Of a stretch of DNA of 64,000 bases, positions 54,121 to 64,000 are shown piece after piece (position 1 is the first letter of the stretch; the number at the start of each line of letters is the position of its first letter). The notes below the pieces were generated by a model. That model did not search any database. It was not told the origin of the DNA and saw only the letters and a list, made by a program, of their open reading frames with translations. The position numbers and the translations under genes were made by a program. The DNA is from Trichobilharzia regenti. Its lineage: Eukaryota > Platyhelminthes > Trematoda > Strigeidida > Schistosomatidae. The stretch spans positions 59,864,440 to 59,928,439 of the forward strand of contig OX235262.1 of the NCBI GenBank assembly GCA_944472135.2, in the 5' to 3' direction.

Positions 54121-54579
54121 GTCTGATTTCAACTCCTTACAACTCTTGTATTTCTTTCAAACTCTAAAGTAATATCCATCTTCCTTCGTTTCTGCGTACA
54201 TCTTGATTACAGCTCATTAAACTATTTATCGGACAATGTAGCTCTGACAACCTTATTCACCTCTTCTCTTGTATTGATTAATGTTAACAAATGTGACATT
54301 GACAAACTACCATTTCTGTTACTGTCTTCTCTTTTTAAAATCAAAATGCCTCCGCCCTGAAATAATTGTTTTGTTTTTCATTATTATTTGATGTCAGCAT
54401 GACCTAAAAATAGGACTAGGGGATGACAAAAACTGAAGGGTACCAAAGAGGTGTGTTATTTAGTCATAATTTGAGCGGTGATGTAGGTTTGAGAATGCTA
54501 CATAAACCTTTTCAGTGATAATATGCATAAAAATGTTATACTAAATTGAATATCATATTTAAATTACGAATTTGTAGAA
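54121..54579. other. no gene recognised
   Basis: T/C-rich sequence that may be the 3' part of the PLE-B fragment to the left; nothing diagnostic. Confidence 0.4.
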
Positions 54580-54785
54580 GTTAGAATTCATGGCCTACTG
54601 AGTCGCTTCCCGGTGACTGAATAACCTACAAGCTTGACTTGTAACCAGAAGATTCTGGGTTTGAAACTAAGTGGGTGCGTACCACCAATGAGTTCCGAAC
54701 TGGGATGAAACAGCCGTCCAGTACTCCTTGATTTCACCATCGTTCTCTGACTGATGTCAATCCACAATCAAACATAAATCTAAGA
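54580..54785 (+). repeat. hammerhead SINE, plus copy
   Basis: A-box region GTGACTGAATAACC, B-box remnant GGGTTTGAAACTA, hammerhead ACCAATGAGTTCC...TGGGATGAAACAG at about 54675-54720, then the tail CTGACTGATGTCAATCC. The first core box is CCAATGA, so it is inactive. Confidence 0.75.
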
Positions 54786-54811
54786 AAATTAATGCAATTA
54801 CTAGAGTTAAA

Positions 54812-55022
54812 GCGTCGTTGGCACAGCAGTAGAATGCTCACCAACCTCGCCTATGGTCCATGGTTTGATCCCCCGACCGACACCCTCCCGAACTTTGCTA
54901 AGCCAGTAATAAGACTGTTAAAGAGGGAAGTTTGGGCATGAGGCTAGCAAACCCACCCTGTAAAAATGAACACCACTGCTACCGAAACTTCAAACATATA
55001 GCTTGAAGGTGCCCTACGTTAA
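54812..55022 (+). repeat. tRNA-headed SINE with RTE-type tail
   Basis: A box TGGCACAGCAG, B box GGTTTGATCCCC, body GGCATGAGGCTAGCAAACCC and ACCACTGCTACCGAAACTTC. The last bases of the tail (after GTGCCCTACGTT) are missing. Confidence 0.85.
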
Positions 55023-55382
55023 TCCATTTCTTCATAATATAAATACAACTGTACAGCTTGTACCTTGAAAATAAAATCGTTGTAAAAAAGTATTTCTTGC
55101 CTCTACACTATTATTGAAGAAATGAGTATATTTCCTGCAAATGCACAGTGACAATCAGAGTTCATATATTCGTTTTATAGTGCTGAAATATTCAGTCAGA
55201 TTTCGGATACCTACAAATGAATCACATCAACTTTTACGTATTTATTAGTTGTAGACATCATCGATTATCTCCATGATTGAATAAGGCGGGAAAGTCCGAT
55301 AATTATGGATTGAACACAAATAAACAAATAATTTAAATAGTTATTTAATTTATAAAATAATAATGATGAGAAACTTATTGTT

Positions 55383-55419
<37 letters not shown>

Positions 55420-55734
55420 ATATGTATTTATCATTTGTATTTTTGGACGATAAAATAGACTGATTACATGTTTTCTGTTCGTATCGATTAGTTAGTGTTC
55501 ATTCGCTTGAATCCTATCTGCTGGACAAACCGTCTACATTACTGGCATAATATAGGAGGTGGCTAAATACCACCTGTAATATCATGTAACTACAGTAATT
55601 GTCCAGTAACACGCAATGATGAACACTCTGATTTCCACGTACTGAATCGTATATTTAATTACTTTTTAATTTGAGAACAAATATTGCTGTAATTTTTATA
55701 GCTAAGTGGGAAATATATATATATATATAAGAAA
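55023..55734. other. no gene; AT microsatellite
   Basis: Holds an interrupted (TA)n tract at about 55382-55423 and a shorter (AT)n at about 55716-55729, directly before the CR1 copy. Otherwise featureless. Confidence 0.6.
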
Positions 55735-56699
55735 TCACCCAGTGATTCAAGGAAGACGGTCTAACCTTAAATCCCTCTAAATGTCAAACAGTCAATTTCA
55801 CCTTTAGGCATAAATCTGACCTAAATAAACTGGTTAGCACTCACGAGGTGTGCAACATTGATGGCACTGAAATAGAGACTAAGTCCGAAATTAAATATCT
55901 TGGCGTCTTTCTATCTGCTGATCTTTCCTGGTCGTCTCATATCTTGATGATTTCTAAGAAAATATTTCACCTTGCCTTCTACATCAAGAAGTTAAGACAT
56001 TCTGGAATAACCCAATCCTTATTCTTACGATTCGAGCATCCACTTTACCCCCAACTTTCACCTTGCATCTCCTCAGGTAGAACAAGAAGTAACTTCAGAA
56101 AACTGTATGCTCGCACGTCTTAGTATAGAAATTCTATGATACCATACTTGGCACGTATTTTATGTGATAGTGAAAATAGTGTCAGGCAAAATTAACTAAC
56201 CTTTTCTCATCTAGTAAATAAACAATTTCCTCCATCCATCGTTACACGCCTTCAAGTTTTACTTTTATTATTTCTATTATATTTATGGTCCTGTTGCTTC
56301 TTTGTTTGTTTTACTTTCATAATTGCAAACACCAACTTATCTCTATGACTGCTGTAATCTTTGTTTTTTTTCTCACCATATCATGTAAAGAGAACATGAT
56401 ATTCAATATTTTAAACATGCTAGGATTTCTATACCGCATCGACAATACTGTATGAAACCAGCCCCGGGCAATTTTCACTTGTATTATTATTATTATTACC
56501 TTAGCTGTTATCATTATTATTATTTCCATTTTATATGCTGCATGTTTTTGACACTACCTGTATTGTAAATGTGGAAGATTTTCTGTGTGATTAATTTTGT
56601 TTATAATTTGAGGAAATTAGATGCAATATTGTGATTAATGCTGAAAATTCCATTCTGTATCAGTATTATTATTAACTGTTGCATCCTGCCTATTATTCC
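55735..56699 (+). pseudogene. CR1 retrotransposon, 5'-truncated with internal deletion
   Basis: Starts in the segment equivalent to SEISQWFKKNGLTLNPSK and continues as the open frame 55848-56123: VCNIDGTEIETKSEIKYLGV, LSADLSWSSHILMISKKIFH, LAFYIKKLRHSGITQSLF, then, across a deletion, PLYPQLSPCISSGRTRSNFR, KLYARTS. Ends GCTGAAAATTCCATTCTGTA at about 56640-56670. It is preceded by a short AT tract. Confidence 0.8.
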
Positions 56700-57455
56700 G
56701 TTTTGTTCCCAGGGCTACGGAAGAAAGACTATACCTTATTAAGTAGGATGTTTAAGGTTGTCAGCAGGGTAAGCAACGTGCCACTTAACCAGCTTGTTAA
56801 TATTCTGGTTGACAGGCACATGTGAAAAATGGGCTAAATCCATTTTATCTAACCCACACCATCCTCTTCATTCACAACTCTCCCCTTGTATCTCATCAGC
56901 CAAAACCAGAAGCCTATATAGAAAACTATATGCTCGCACTAGTAAGTACAAAAACTCAACCATACCCTCCCTACTTAGCTCGTGTTGTGTGCGATAAAGA
57001 AAGCATTAGGCGTGAAATTGATAACTTAATAAACAGTCAGTAGAACAATTGGATCTTGTCTTTCCAACTCATATCATTTATAGGTACAACGTTTTCTTTC
57101 TCTCATTTTGTTATGCGCTGGTTTGTTTCTCTCTTCCTTACAAACTCTACTTGAAACATTCTTCTTCTTTCTTTCACACTCTGTAGATCTCGACCTTTTT
57201 GTTGCCGCCTACGCCAGTAAATATTCTAGCATCTACTTTTCTAACACCTTCAAACATTCTGTTCACTTTTCGCTTTGCTACCGACATGCTAATATGTTGT
57301 TGTCAAAACTAACCGAGATTACACTTAATCTATGTAGCATTTTATTTATTGTTAATATACAAAGTGGATGCAATATTGTAGTAAAATACTGAGAACTCCA
57401 TTCTGTAATCCAAGTACTGTTTTGGAATAAAGCGAATTATTATTATTATTTCCGG
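56700..57455 (+). pseudogene. CR1 retrotransposon, 3' quarter of a second copy
   Basis: Directly after the first copy: TCCCAGGGCTACGGAAGAAA (the PGLLKK segment), then CEKWAKSILSNPHHPLHSQL, SPCISSAKTRSLYRKLYART, a frameshift, VVCDKESIRREIDNLINSQ and a 3' UTR ending ACTGTTTTGGAATAAAGCG and an ATT run. Same subfamily as the minus copy at 28990. Confidence 0.8.
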
Positions 57456-57594
57456 TATAGTGTGGATGCTAAATCCTAGTTATCTCCTTTTAATTCACAT
57501 AGAATATGATAATGTTAAGGTCAGTGGAAGTTGTGCTTTGGCACAAATTTCATGTTTCTGAACATTTATAAGCAAAATAACATAATTTTTAAAA

Positions 57595-58262
57595 AAAATG
57601 CCTTGCAGTGACTCTGAGGTCAACTACACAGGTCAAACTAGTAGATCAGGCATTAGTCATGAGATCGCCTGTCAGAACATAAGAATTTAGCTGATGTTGG
57701 AATGACTGATCCCATCCGCAAAGATAAGTAATTTAGCAAAAATCTCAGCAAATGCACTGCACGCCTTAATACACAATCACACAGTAGGGTGGGTGGAACA
57801 GAGTTCGAATTCTAAAAAGTCATATAGGTAGGTCGAGAGAGAGAGATTGATTACTGAATCCTGCCTGGTTCATTGAGTTTACACCCAACAGATGCAACAG
57901 AAATGACTCATGGCAAATACCAGAGATATAGAAGATATTATTGCTAGTCAAATCAGAGAAGGGTAATAAATAATGATGAAATTCTATTTCAGTTCACATA
58001 CTTTATAACATACTAACTAGTTGCTTATTTTTACCATTAAAAACATCTTATTTCCCATCTGACTGTATTTGATTGATAATACTAATATTATTTTAAATGT
58101 ACTTTATCTTATATTGACTTTAATCAAATGTCTAATCATTAGTTTTTACTCATGTATATAAATGAATCAAGAAAGTTGTGTGAGTGACCTGATATGATTA
58201 TGAGTTGCAATAAACTGTGCTCGGAGTGTGGTCATCAGTAAATATTACTGTATGACACTGTG
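57595..58262 (+). pseudogene. Penelope-like element C, GIY-YIG end and tail
   Basis: PCSDSEVNYTGQTSRSGISH (GIY-YIG: C..C/S....Y.GQTSR), then SANALHALIHNHTVGWVEQS and ERERLITESCLVH. Stops interrupt it. The tail has TGATTATGAGTTGC ... CTGTGCTCGGAGTGTGGTCATCAG at about 58195-58245, a hammerhead-like motif with a mutated GAAAC box. The tail stops at CACTGTGTGAC because a hammerhead palindrome is inserted there; it resumes at 58936. Confidence 0.75.
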
Positions 58263-58590
58263 TGACTTTTCCTTGGACACTGGTAACTAGCATGACGTGT
58301 CTAGTCCTTTCCTTGGTGAAGTCTGAATTCTATCAGTCAGATTTGCAATGCGGCCAACATTCTAGGTAGCTTGCCATCACAGTGCACATCGATTTGACGA
58401 TATTAGATAGTTGGAGGCGATCGGCCACAGGAAGCCTACCTGACCTAGGTTTCGTGCTAGTTGACACTCATCAGCAAGGCGTGTCTGCGACCTTGAAGGA
58501 ACTCATTTCCCTTCTGAGATTCGAACTCGCGTCACCCAGTGCTGCTGTCAGAGACGTTACCACTGAGCTACTCATACTCGCCTCCAACTA
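58263..58590 (-). repeat. hammerhead SINE-like unit, ACCTAGGT family, minus copy
   Basis: On the minus strand: A box TAGCTCAGTGG, B box GTTCGAATCTC, hammerhead at 58434-58480, tail with CTGATAGAATTCAGAC and TAGTTACCAGTGTCC. Near-identical in organisation to the unit at 1776-2105. Confidence 0.8.
58434..58480 (-). ncRNA. hammerhead ribozyme motif, ACCTAGGT family
   Basis: On the minus strand: GCCTTG, CTGATGA, stem II GTGT/AGCAC, GAAAC, ACCTAGGT, then CAGGTAGGC. All three core boxes are perfect, but one base is missing between stem III and stem I', so either the cleavage base or the first stem I pair is lost. Probably weak or inactive. Confidence 0.6.
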
Positions 58591-58935
58591 TCTATTATCA
58601 TTGAATCAATGTCCACCGTGATGGCGAGCTACCTAGAATGGCTGCCACATTGCAAACATGACTGATAGAATTCAGTCTGCACCAAGGAAGGGACTAGACA
58701 CATTACACTAGTTACCAACTGGTGTCCAATCGAAAATATCCAATACAGTCCTACAGAAGGTCAATCGTAAGCCCGAATAGCTCAGTGATAGCGTGTTTGA
58801 CTGCAGCACTGAGTTTGAATTTCAGAAGGGACATGAGTTCCTTGAAGGTTGCAGATACGCCCTGCTGACAGGCGAGAAACAAATAGCACGAAACCTAGGT
58901 CAAGCAAGGCTTCCTGCCTAATGCCTCCAACTATT
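58591..58935 (+). repeat. hammerhead SINE-like unit, ACCTAGGT family, tail then head
   Basis: 58591-58700 is the tail of a plus unit, a reverse complement of 58265-58400. At 58700-58755 it passes without break through TGTCCAATCGAAAATATCCA and AATACAGTCCTACAG into the head of a plus unit (A box TAGCTCAGTGA at about 58778, a hammerhead interrupted by a 14-bp insertion at about 58858-58900, and the tail CTCCAACTATTTAATATC). Tail-to-head order means two units in tandem. Confidence 0.8.
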
Positions 58936-59060
58936 TAATATCATCAAAACTGTGATTTTATCAAAATAAAATCTTATCCAAAATGGAGTTGTACTCTACC
59001 GCAGTTTCATCCTTATTTCAATTAAAAAAGTTAGTCAATATTTAGGCCGAGACATAATAT
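58936..59060 (+). repeat. Penelope-like element C tail, continuation
   Basis: TGATTTTATCAAAATAAAAT, CTTATCCAAAATGGAGTTGT and ACTCTACCGCAG match the terminal PLE-C sequence at 40386 and 45735. It completes the tail broken at 58262. Confidence 0.75.
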
Positions 59061-59569
59061 CTATGCAGATGAATATATTAAACATAATAATTTATTTTAT
59101 GGAAGCGCCTGAGAGGCTCCATTATCAACAGTTGAGTAGTTCAGTCCCTTTTAGCATAATATTCTGTCTGATATGTATCAGGCAAGATAAACATGTTTAC
59201 ATTAAATTTCTAATGATTTCCGTTTCCTTTTTCTGGTAAAATGATTGACATTTTATTACAAACGGAAAACGTATCGTTTAACTTTTAAAAATATTGTTGG
59301 TGAAATGTTCCTTTCATGTTGAAATTTCCCAGATGAAGGTATTTCAGGTATCCTTTACGACTAGCTAGCGGATCTTTAGCAATAAGCCGTCTAAATCATC
59401 TATTCATAATGAAGTATTCTTATCAGTTTCCACTGAAATTACACTTAGTCGTTATGTTTTCAGTCAAATAGCTTCAATTATTTATTTCCTAAAGAAGCAT
59501 CTTGTTTCGAATTCAGAATAAAGTTTATTGGTTCAGTAGCAGAGTGTCTTTCGAGGAACTTGTTAGCTA
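59061..59569. other. no gene or repeat recognised
   Basis: AT-rich non-coding sequence. Confidence 0.45.
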
Positions 59570-61065
59570 TCAGTTGCTACATCGGAGTTTAACGGTGGAT
59601 GACGTATACTTTCCGGAGGTTGAGAATGTGATATGGAATGAACAAAATATCACTGGTGTCTGAATGTTCCCTCGTATAAAACTGAGGCTTGTCAGAAAAT
59701 GCTTGCGTTTTGAAACTAAGTGAAGTAATTCGGAATCCACTTGAACAATACAAAATGCAGTGCAGCAAACACTGATAAACCTCATTCAGCAGCTGTGTTA
59801 TGATATGATACGTCAGTTAGTTTAAAATGGAAACTTCAGTGAAGCGCCTGAAGTGGAAACAAGAGTAAGACAAGGCTGATTACTACCATGGATGATCTTT
59901 CTGAATGTGATGCATTGGATCATGTGGTAGTCCGTGGGATTAGGAAGGCGTGCATACTTTGCAGTGACAGATATTTCCAAAAGATCTAGAACTCGTATAT
60001 GATTTATGTTTCCCATTTATAATTCACATAACCAAAGATTTACAAGCAAAATAGGCATGGTGGTAATATAGGCAGAGAAGACAGGACTTCAGGTGAACAT
60101 AGAGGAGAGAGAAGTGATGAGAACACTCAAAGAATAGAAACAAGTACCAACCGTCTCTAGTGAAAAAAATCTAACTGAATCGCTCTCTTTCACTCACCTG
60201 AACAGCGGGAGACATTTTCCCAACTACAGGTTGCATGGATGAAGACAACATAGATACTCAAGATCGAGAAAGTATGGCAGGCTTCCATTACATTTAAGTC
60301 AGTATGGAGAACTAGCACCACTTTCTGTAAAAGGAATACATTCAGAATTTTTAGCTCTGGTATCAAGCTATTGCTTCTGTATGGTTCAGAGACATGGTTT
60401 ACACATCTTTGAAAGCATTTATAACGGGATATTATAGGCTTTCATCAAAAGCTGCCATCACTGCCATGATACTGAAGGTCAGATTGTGATGGTGCGATAC
60501 AGACAATGTGTTCCAACGGAATATTATTCTAACATGTTCCCACAGTTTACTACTGCATTAGCAACATAATGCTAAACATGTATTTGAACATTCTATTTCA
60601 CATCGTTGAGTGTAAACGGAAATCCCACCATCAGTGATTGCTTAAAAAATATAAAATTGTATAGATATAAATAGCGGTTTGGTCACATGAAAATATACCT
60701 TGACTTCCTTATGTTGCCTTCTACTGTTACAAGATGGCAGCCGAGGAAAGATAAGCAAAGAAGAACTCTAACAGTACAATGATAAAATCAATGACCTACT
60801 GTCAAACAAATATACAGAAAGCGGTGGAGGTAGATTAGACATACTGTAAGACCTTAAAAATGACACCCCATGCTAAGAGAACCCTGGATTGAAAGCCAAC
60901 TGGGAAGCAATGCGTGTGGTGTTCCAGAATGACATAGAGAAGATGGTATGAAGAAAAAAATGGAAGATGTTGGTTAACTGATGAGTCAGCTAAGAATGCT
61001 GACATAGTTGCTAGTAGAATCGTAAGTGCCACTGAGAACCTATTACTCCCATCAGAACACAAAGA
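59570..61065 (+). pseudogene. RTE fragment, RT core to 3' end, highly decayed
   Basis: In broken frames: LIQQLCYDMIRQLV, NGNFSEAPEVETRVRQG (RT motif region, intact form NGKLTEAFEVRTGVRQG), MIFLNVMHWIM, AEKTGLQVNI, FTHLNSG, VWRTSTTF-type residues, IRIF.S.IKLLLLYGSE, and after a 300-bp unrelated insert (about 60490-60780) KRWR.IRHTVR, EPWIESQLGSNA and the WRR.EE segment. The longest but oldest RTE remnant here. Confidence 0.7.
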
Positions 61066-62344
61066 GTGAATATTAATGTCAAACTGTTCTATGCCAATAA
61101 TTTTAGAGAAAAAGGGTGTTCATTTAGGAACAAAATAAGTACTCGGCATCAAGAATTAGTCTAATGAATCATAGCGGCCTCAAATAAAAGTTCCTAATTA
61201 ATCACATTAAAACCTGATGCGGATATACTGCAGTCATAAAAAGTAATCCATAATTCAACTACAACCCATCCTCAAAATGTTACAAAAGAAGGCTGAATCA
61301 CTTAAGAATTGCATCTAGAAACCTTTAGAAGACACGTAATCTTAAAAACAGTTTGAGCCATGAACTAAGAGATGCACAGGTTCCATCCAAAGCCCAACTG
61401 GTTTATCTGCCAGGGTACTGAATTGTGAATATACGATCAACGATTTGCACAAGTTATAACTTATATTACTTCACTGGTGTGAAATATTGACAACCTTTAT
61501 ACTATTGAAATAATATTTAGTAATTTATAACTAGAAACCTAATCTAATGTGACCAGTTGTACTCAAGGTGAGCTTTTAATTGTCAATAATTCATTTTTAA
61601 TAACTTAAGACTACAAGGTCACACATTTTAATATATACATGATCTCAGGTTATTTCCTTTGTTAGAATAATAACCTGTAACTGTCAATTTCTCCGCCTTT
61701 TTTCTTTAAATGCTTTTTTTAATTACATATAAATGTACAATAGATACACACATACATTAAATCTCAAAAGGTTTTGTTTGAACTTGAAGTAAGAGTCAAT
61801 GAAATATAATTATAGAAAGTACAACAATAGGGAACGGAAAATTTTGTCGAAATTTGAATGTCCGCCTATAATTTTTACATTCAATGATCAATTGAAAACT
61901 ATAATTATATATAGTTTTTAAATTTGATTAGTTCAGTGTCCTAAATAATGAGCATTTTTTGAACGGAAAAAAGTAGAAAGAAAGCAGAAGAAAAGTTAAA
62001 TAGTGGTTTTTCTTCAAAACTAAAACATATGTTTAGTTAATTAAAAGAAAAGGAATTAATTCATATGGATATATTCAGAGTTCCATATATATTTTTCTAA
62101 AATTTGTTGAAATCCTCTCAGTTTGATAAATATTGACGGTCCTTGTCGATGTTTTACACAGATAATGTGACAGAATGACTTCTTTGTAAACACTACCATG
62201 AATAGTCTGTTTATAACCACACTTAAAATGAATATTTTAACTAATTTAGCCATTACTACCCTTTCCCCTGACCTGGATGTCATTTTTCTAACATACAAAG
62301 ATAGCTTGTTTTGGCTTAATCCATATTTTTAAGCGTTACTCTGT
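61066..62344. other. no gene or repeat recognised
   Basis: AT-rich non-coding sequence; the minus-strand open frame at 62056-62298 has no motif. Confidence 0.45.
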
Positions 62345-62770
62345 AGGGATTGGGTGGGTTTCAAGTTTGATCGTCGACTGACATCACTTAGACAACTACT
62401 GAAATCCTTACAAACTAATTTTCGAAAATTAATCTGTTACTCATTTGCAACTGAATACAGGCCGAATTTGTCTCCAGTTCTAGCTAGAATACATGATCAA
62501 ATGTGGTTCATCAGGTTTTGTGTGAGGACAAATTCACTAGAAATGGCGAATCAACAGAAGTTAGTAATGATGGGTCATTGGATTCTGTTCTAGTGGTGAA
62601 TGGTGGTTAGTGGTGAGTTCTCGCAACGGGAAGGTTCTTGATTCGATCCCTGGTGGGGACTTGGGTACATAGTTTTGAAGAGTCTTGAACTAGGATGAAA
62701 CAGTTGTTCATTACTCTCTGACTTGTAGTGATTTTCTTACTGATTTCAGTTTTTGACAAAACCTGAAATT
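62345..62770 (+). repeat. hammerhead SINE, full-length plus unit with minus stub
   Basis: A short minus-oriented tail (62345-62410, TAGGGATTGGGTGGGTTTCA and CGACTGACATCACTTAGACA) joins a full plus unit: leader TTACAAACTAATTTTCGAAA, head with B-box TTGATTCGATCCC, hammerhead TTTTGAAGAGTCTTGAACTA ... GAAACAGTTGTTC (62665-62715), tail. The ribozyme core is damaged. The 79-codon frame at 62354 is this repeat. Confidence 0.7.
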
Positions 62771-62844
62771 AGTCCATATTATTTGTAACTTGAATGTTCC
62801 CATAGTTTATTCAGAACAAAATAGTTAGAGTGAACAAATGTGGT

Positions 62845-63400
62845 CTCTACGAGTTGATCACAGATTGATATCAGTTAGAAAACCATTGAGAACTAGGGAG
62901 TGCTGGACAGCTGTTTCGTCAGTCTAGTTCAGGTATCTTCCGCAGTATGTACTCACACACCAAGGTTAGAACCCAGGACCTTCCGGTTACAAGAAAGCTC
63001 GTATACATTCAGTCACTGGGCGCGACTCCTCGATGGCCAGCCCATGAATTCTAACTTCTACCAATTCGTGATGCATTTAGCACAACCACCAACCAATATC
63101 ATCGGTGGAACATCCTTCCTCACACTTGACTGGTTGGACCTCACTGGTCACAACTTCTCACTAGAACTCTGGGAAGCTCCGTCCTGTAGCAAGTCACTAG
63201 CAAGCATCAGATTAATTTTCTGTAATTGGTTTGTATGGAATCAGTTTTGTTTTAACGAGCTGATTATGGATTGATATCAGTTAGAGAACCATTGAAAACC
63301 AGCCACAGGGAGTACTCGAAAACTGTTTTATCCTAGTTTGGGAATCATCGGCAGTGCGCACCCACTGTCAGGGTTTGAACAACCCAGGAACTTCCTTACA
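62845..63400 (-). repeat. hammerhead SINE, head-to-tail minus dimer
   Basis: 62845-63240 is a full minus unit (tail, hammerhead, B box GGGTTCTAACCT, head, leader). Without a gap it is followed by the tail, hammerhead and B box of a second minus unit (63241-63400). The junction ATTAATTTTCTGTAATTGG then TTTGTATGG is the same boundary sequence found at 36098. Both ribozyme cores are mutated (first box CCGATGA in the second). The 124-codon frame at 62900 is this repeat. Confidence 0.8.
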
Positions 63401-63698
63401 AACCAACAATAGAAAATGTTGTCTCAGTAAATTCTTCTGGAGGCTGTAAAGTTATAAACCCATTAATTTAAGCATACAATAGCCAGTAAATTCAAATTAG
63501 AATCATATCAGAAAGTGTATTGTGGAACAATTATAAGGTGGGATGGATGGTCACTGAGAACATGAGATAAAATGAGATGAAATAATTTAATTATATATAT
63601 ATATATAGTCTTTGTTTTCTGTCGATATCTATTATTAATGCTTCTCTTTGTTGTTGTCTGCAATTGATAATAATAATTTGTTGTTTATTGGTTATTGA

Positions 63699-63876
63699 TT
63701 ACAGCTTGATTCTACACTGTATTTTTGGTACAACTATGGAAGTTTCAGCGTGGATATCGGTAGCCCAAATTTTGCAGGCCGACCATAGATATCAGGTGTG
63801 CTTCGTCGGCGTGGGCTCGAATCCCGGACCATGTGCATGGTTGGCGAGAGTCCTAACCACTGTGCCACCGACGCCA
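63699..63876 (-). repeat. tRNA-headed SINE with CR1-type tail, minus copy
   Basis: On the minus strand: GGCGTCGGTGGCACAGTGG, B box GATTCGAGCCC, CACACCTGATATCTATGG, then CACGCTGAAACTTCCATAGT and GTGTAGAATCAAGCTGTAAT. Well preserved. Confidence 0.9.
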
Positions 63877-64000
63877 TTGATATCATAATTACTCTGTGAA
63901 GTGACTGTTTCATCTTGTATTTTCTTTTGTTTGGTTGTCACAAACTAATTTTCCATCGCACATTGTTGATGGTATTCTTATTGATTCTTAGGGAAGCTTA

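Noticed and set aside
62900..63274. 124-codon open frame
   Set aside because: Covers a minus-strand hammerhead unit and its leader; not a gene.

Overview
The window looks like repeat-dense nuclear DNA of a blood fluke (Schistosoma or a close trematode relative). The evidence is AT-rich sequence saturated with decayed retroelements of the types described from schistosomes: RTE (SR2-like) and CR1 (SR1-like) non-LTR elements, Penelope-like elements (PLEs) with GIY-YIG endonucleases, a small LTR element, and tRNA-headed SINEs that carry hammerhead ribozymes (the Sm-alpha type). I see no prokaryotic features, no rRNA and no bona fide tRNA gene. Genus level is inferred from remembered families, not from a search.

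Layout. 1-9.7 kb: SINE copies, an RTE 3' fragment, two inverted hammerhead units (1.8-2.3 kb), an Sm-alpha-like SINE (2.9 kb), a PLE with an inverted-repeat front end (3.8-5.2 kb) and several hammerhead SINEs. 9.8-10.5 kb: the only plausible host-gene piece, a possible terminal exon on the minus strand. 10.5-19.5 kb: a broken CR1, RTE and PLE fragments, a 267-bp inverted repeat around 1.2 kb, and a back-to-back PLE pair. 19.6-23 kb: a PLE with recognisable reverse transcriptase and GIY-YIG parts, a duplicated 415-bp segment and a SINE. 23.8-24.8 kb: a deleted LTR retrotransposon, with its solo LTR at 31.8 kb. 26-30 kb: PLE and CR1 on the minus strand. 33.7-39 kb: hammerhead SINEs, a 129-nt near-perfect hairpin and microsatellites. 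40.2-44.4 kb: a CR1 copy broken first by a PLE-tail foldback and then by a full-length RTE whose 991-codon ORF is open (41367-44342). 47-50.7 kb: a CR1 and a 5'-truncated RTE with an 11-bp target-site duplication. 51.9-64 kb: more PLE, CR1, RTE and hammerhead units, including a hammerhead palindrome nested in a PLE tail (58.3-58.9 kb) and a head-to-tail hammerhead array (62.8-63.4 kb).

How the parts interact. The intact RTE and the CR1 family look like the machinery that moved the SINEs. One SINE family ends in the RTE 3' end and also carries RTE 5'-UTR sequence; a second has the same tRNA-like head but ends in the CR1 3' end. The hammerhead units are different: full copies begin and end with the same sequence and sit in head-to-tail or head-to-head pairs, which is what reinsertion of multimeric or circular self-cleaving RNA would give. 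Coordinates of degenerate repeats are good to roughly 10-30 bases.
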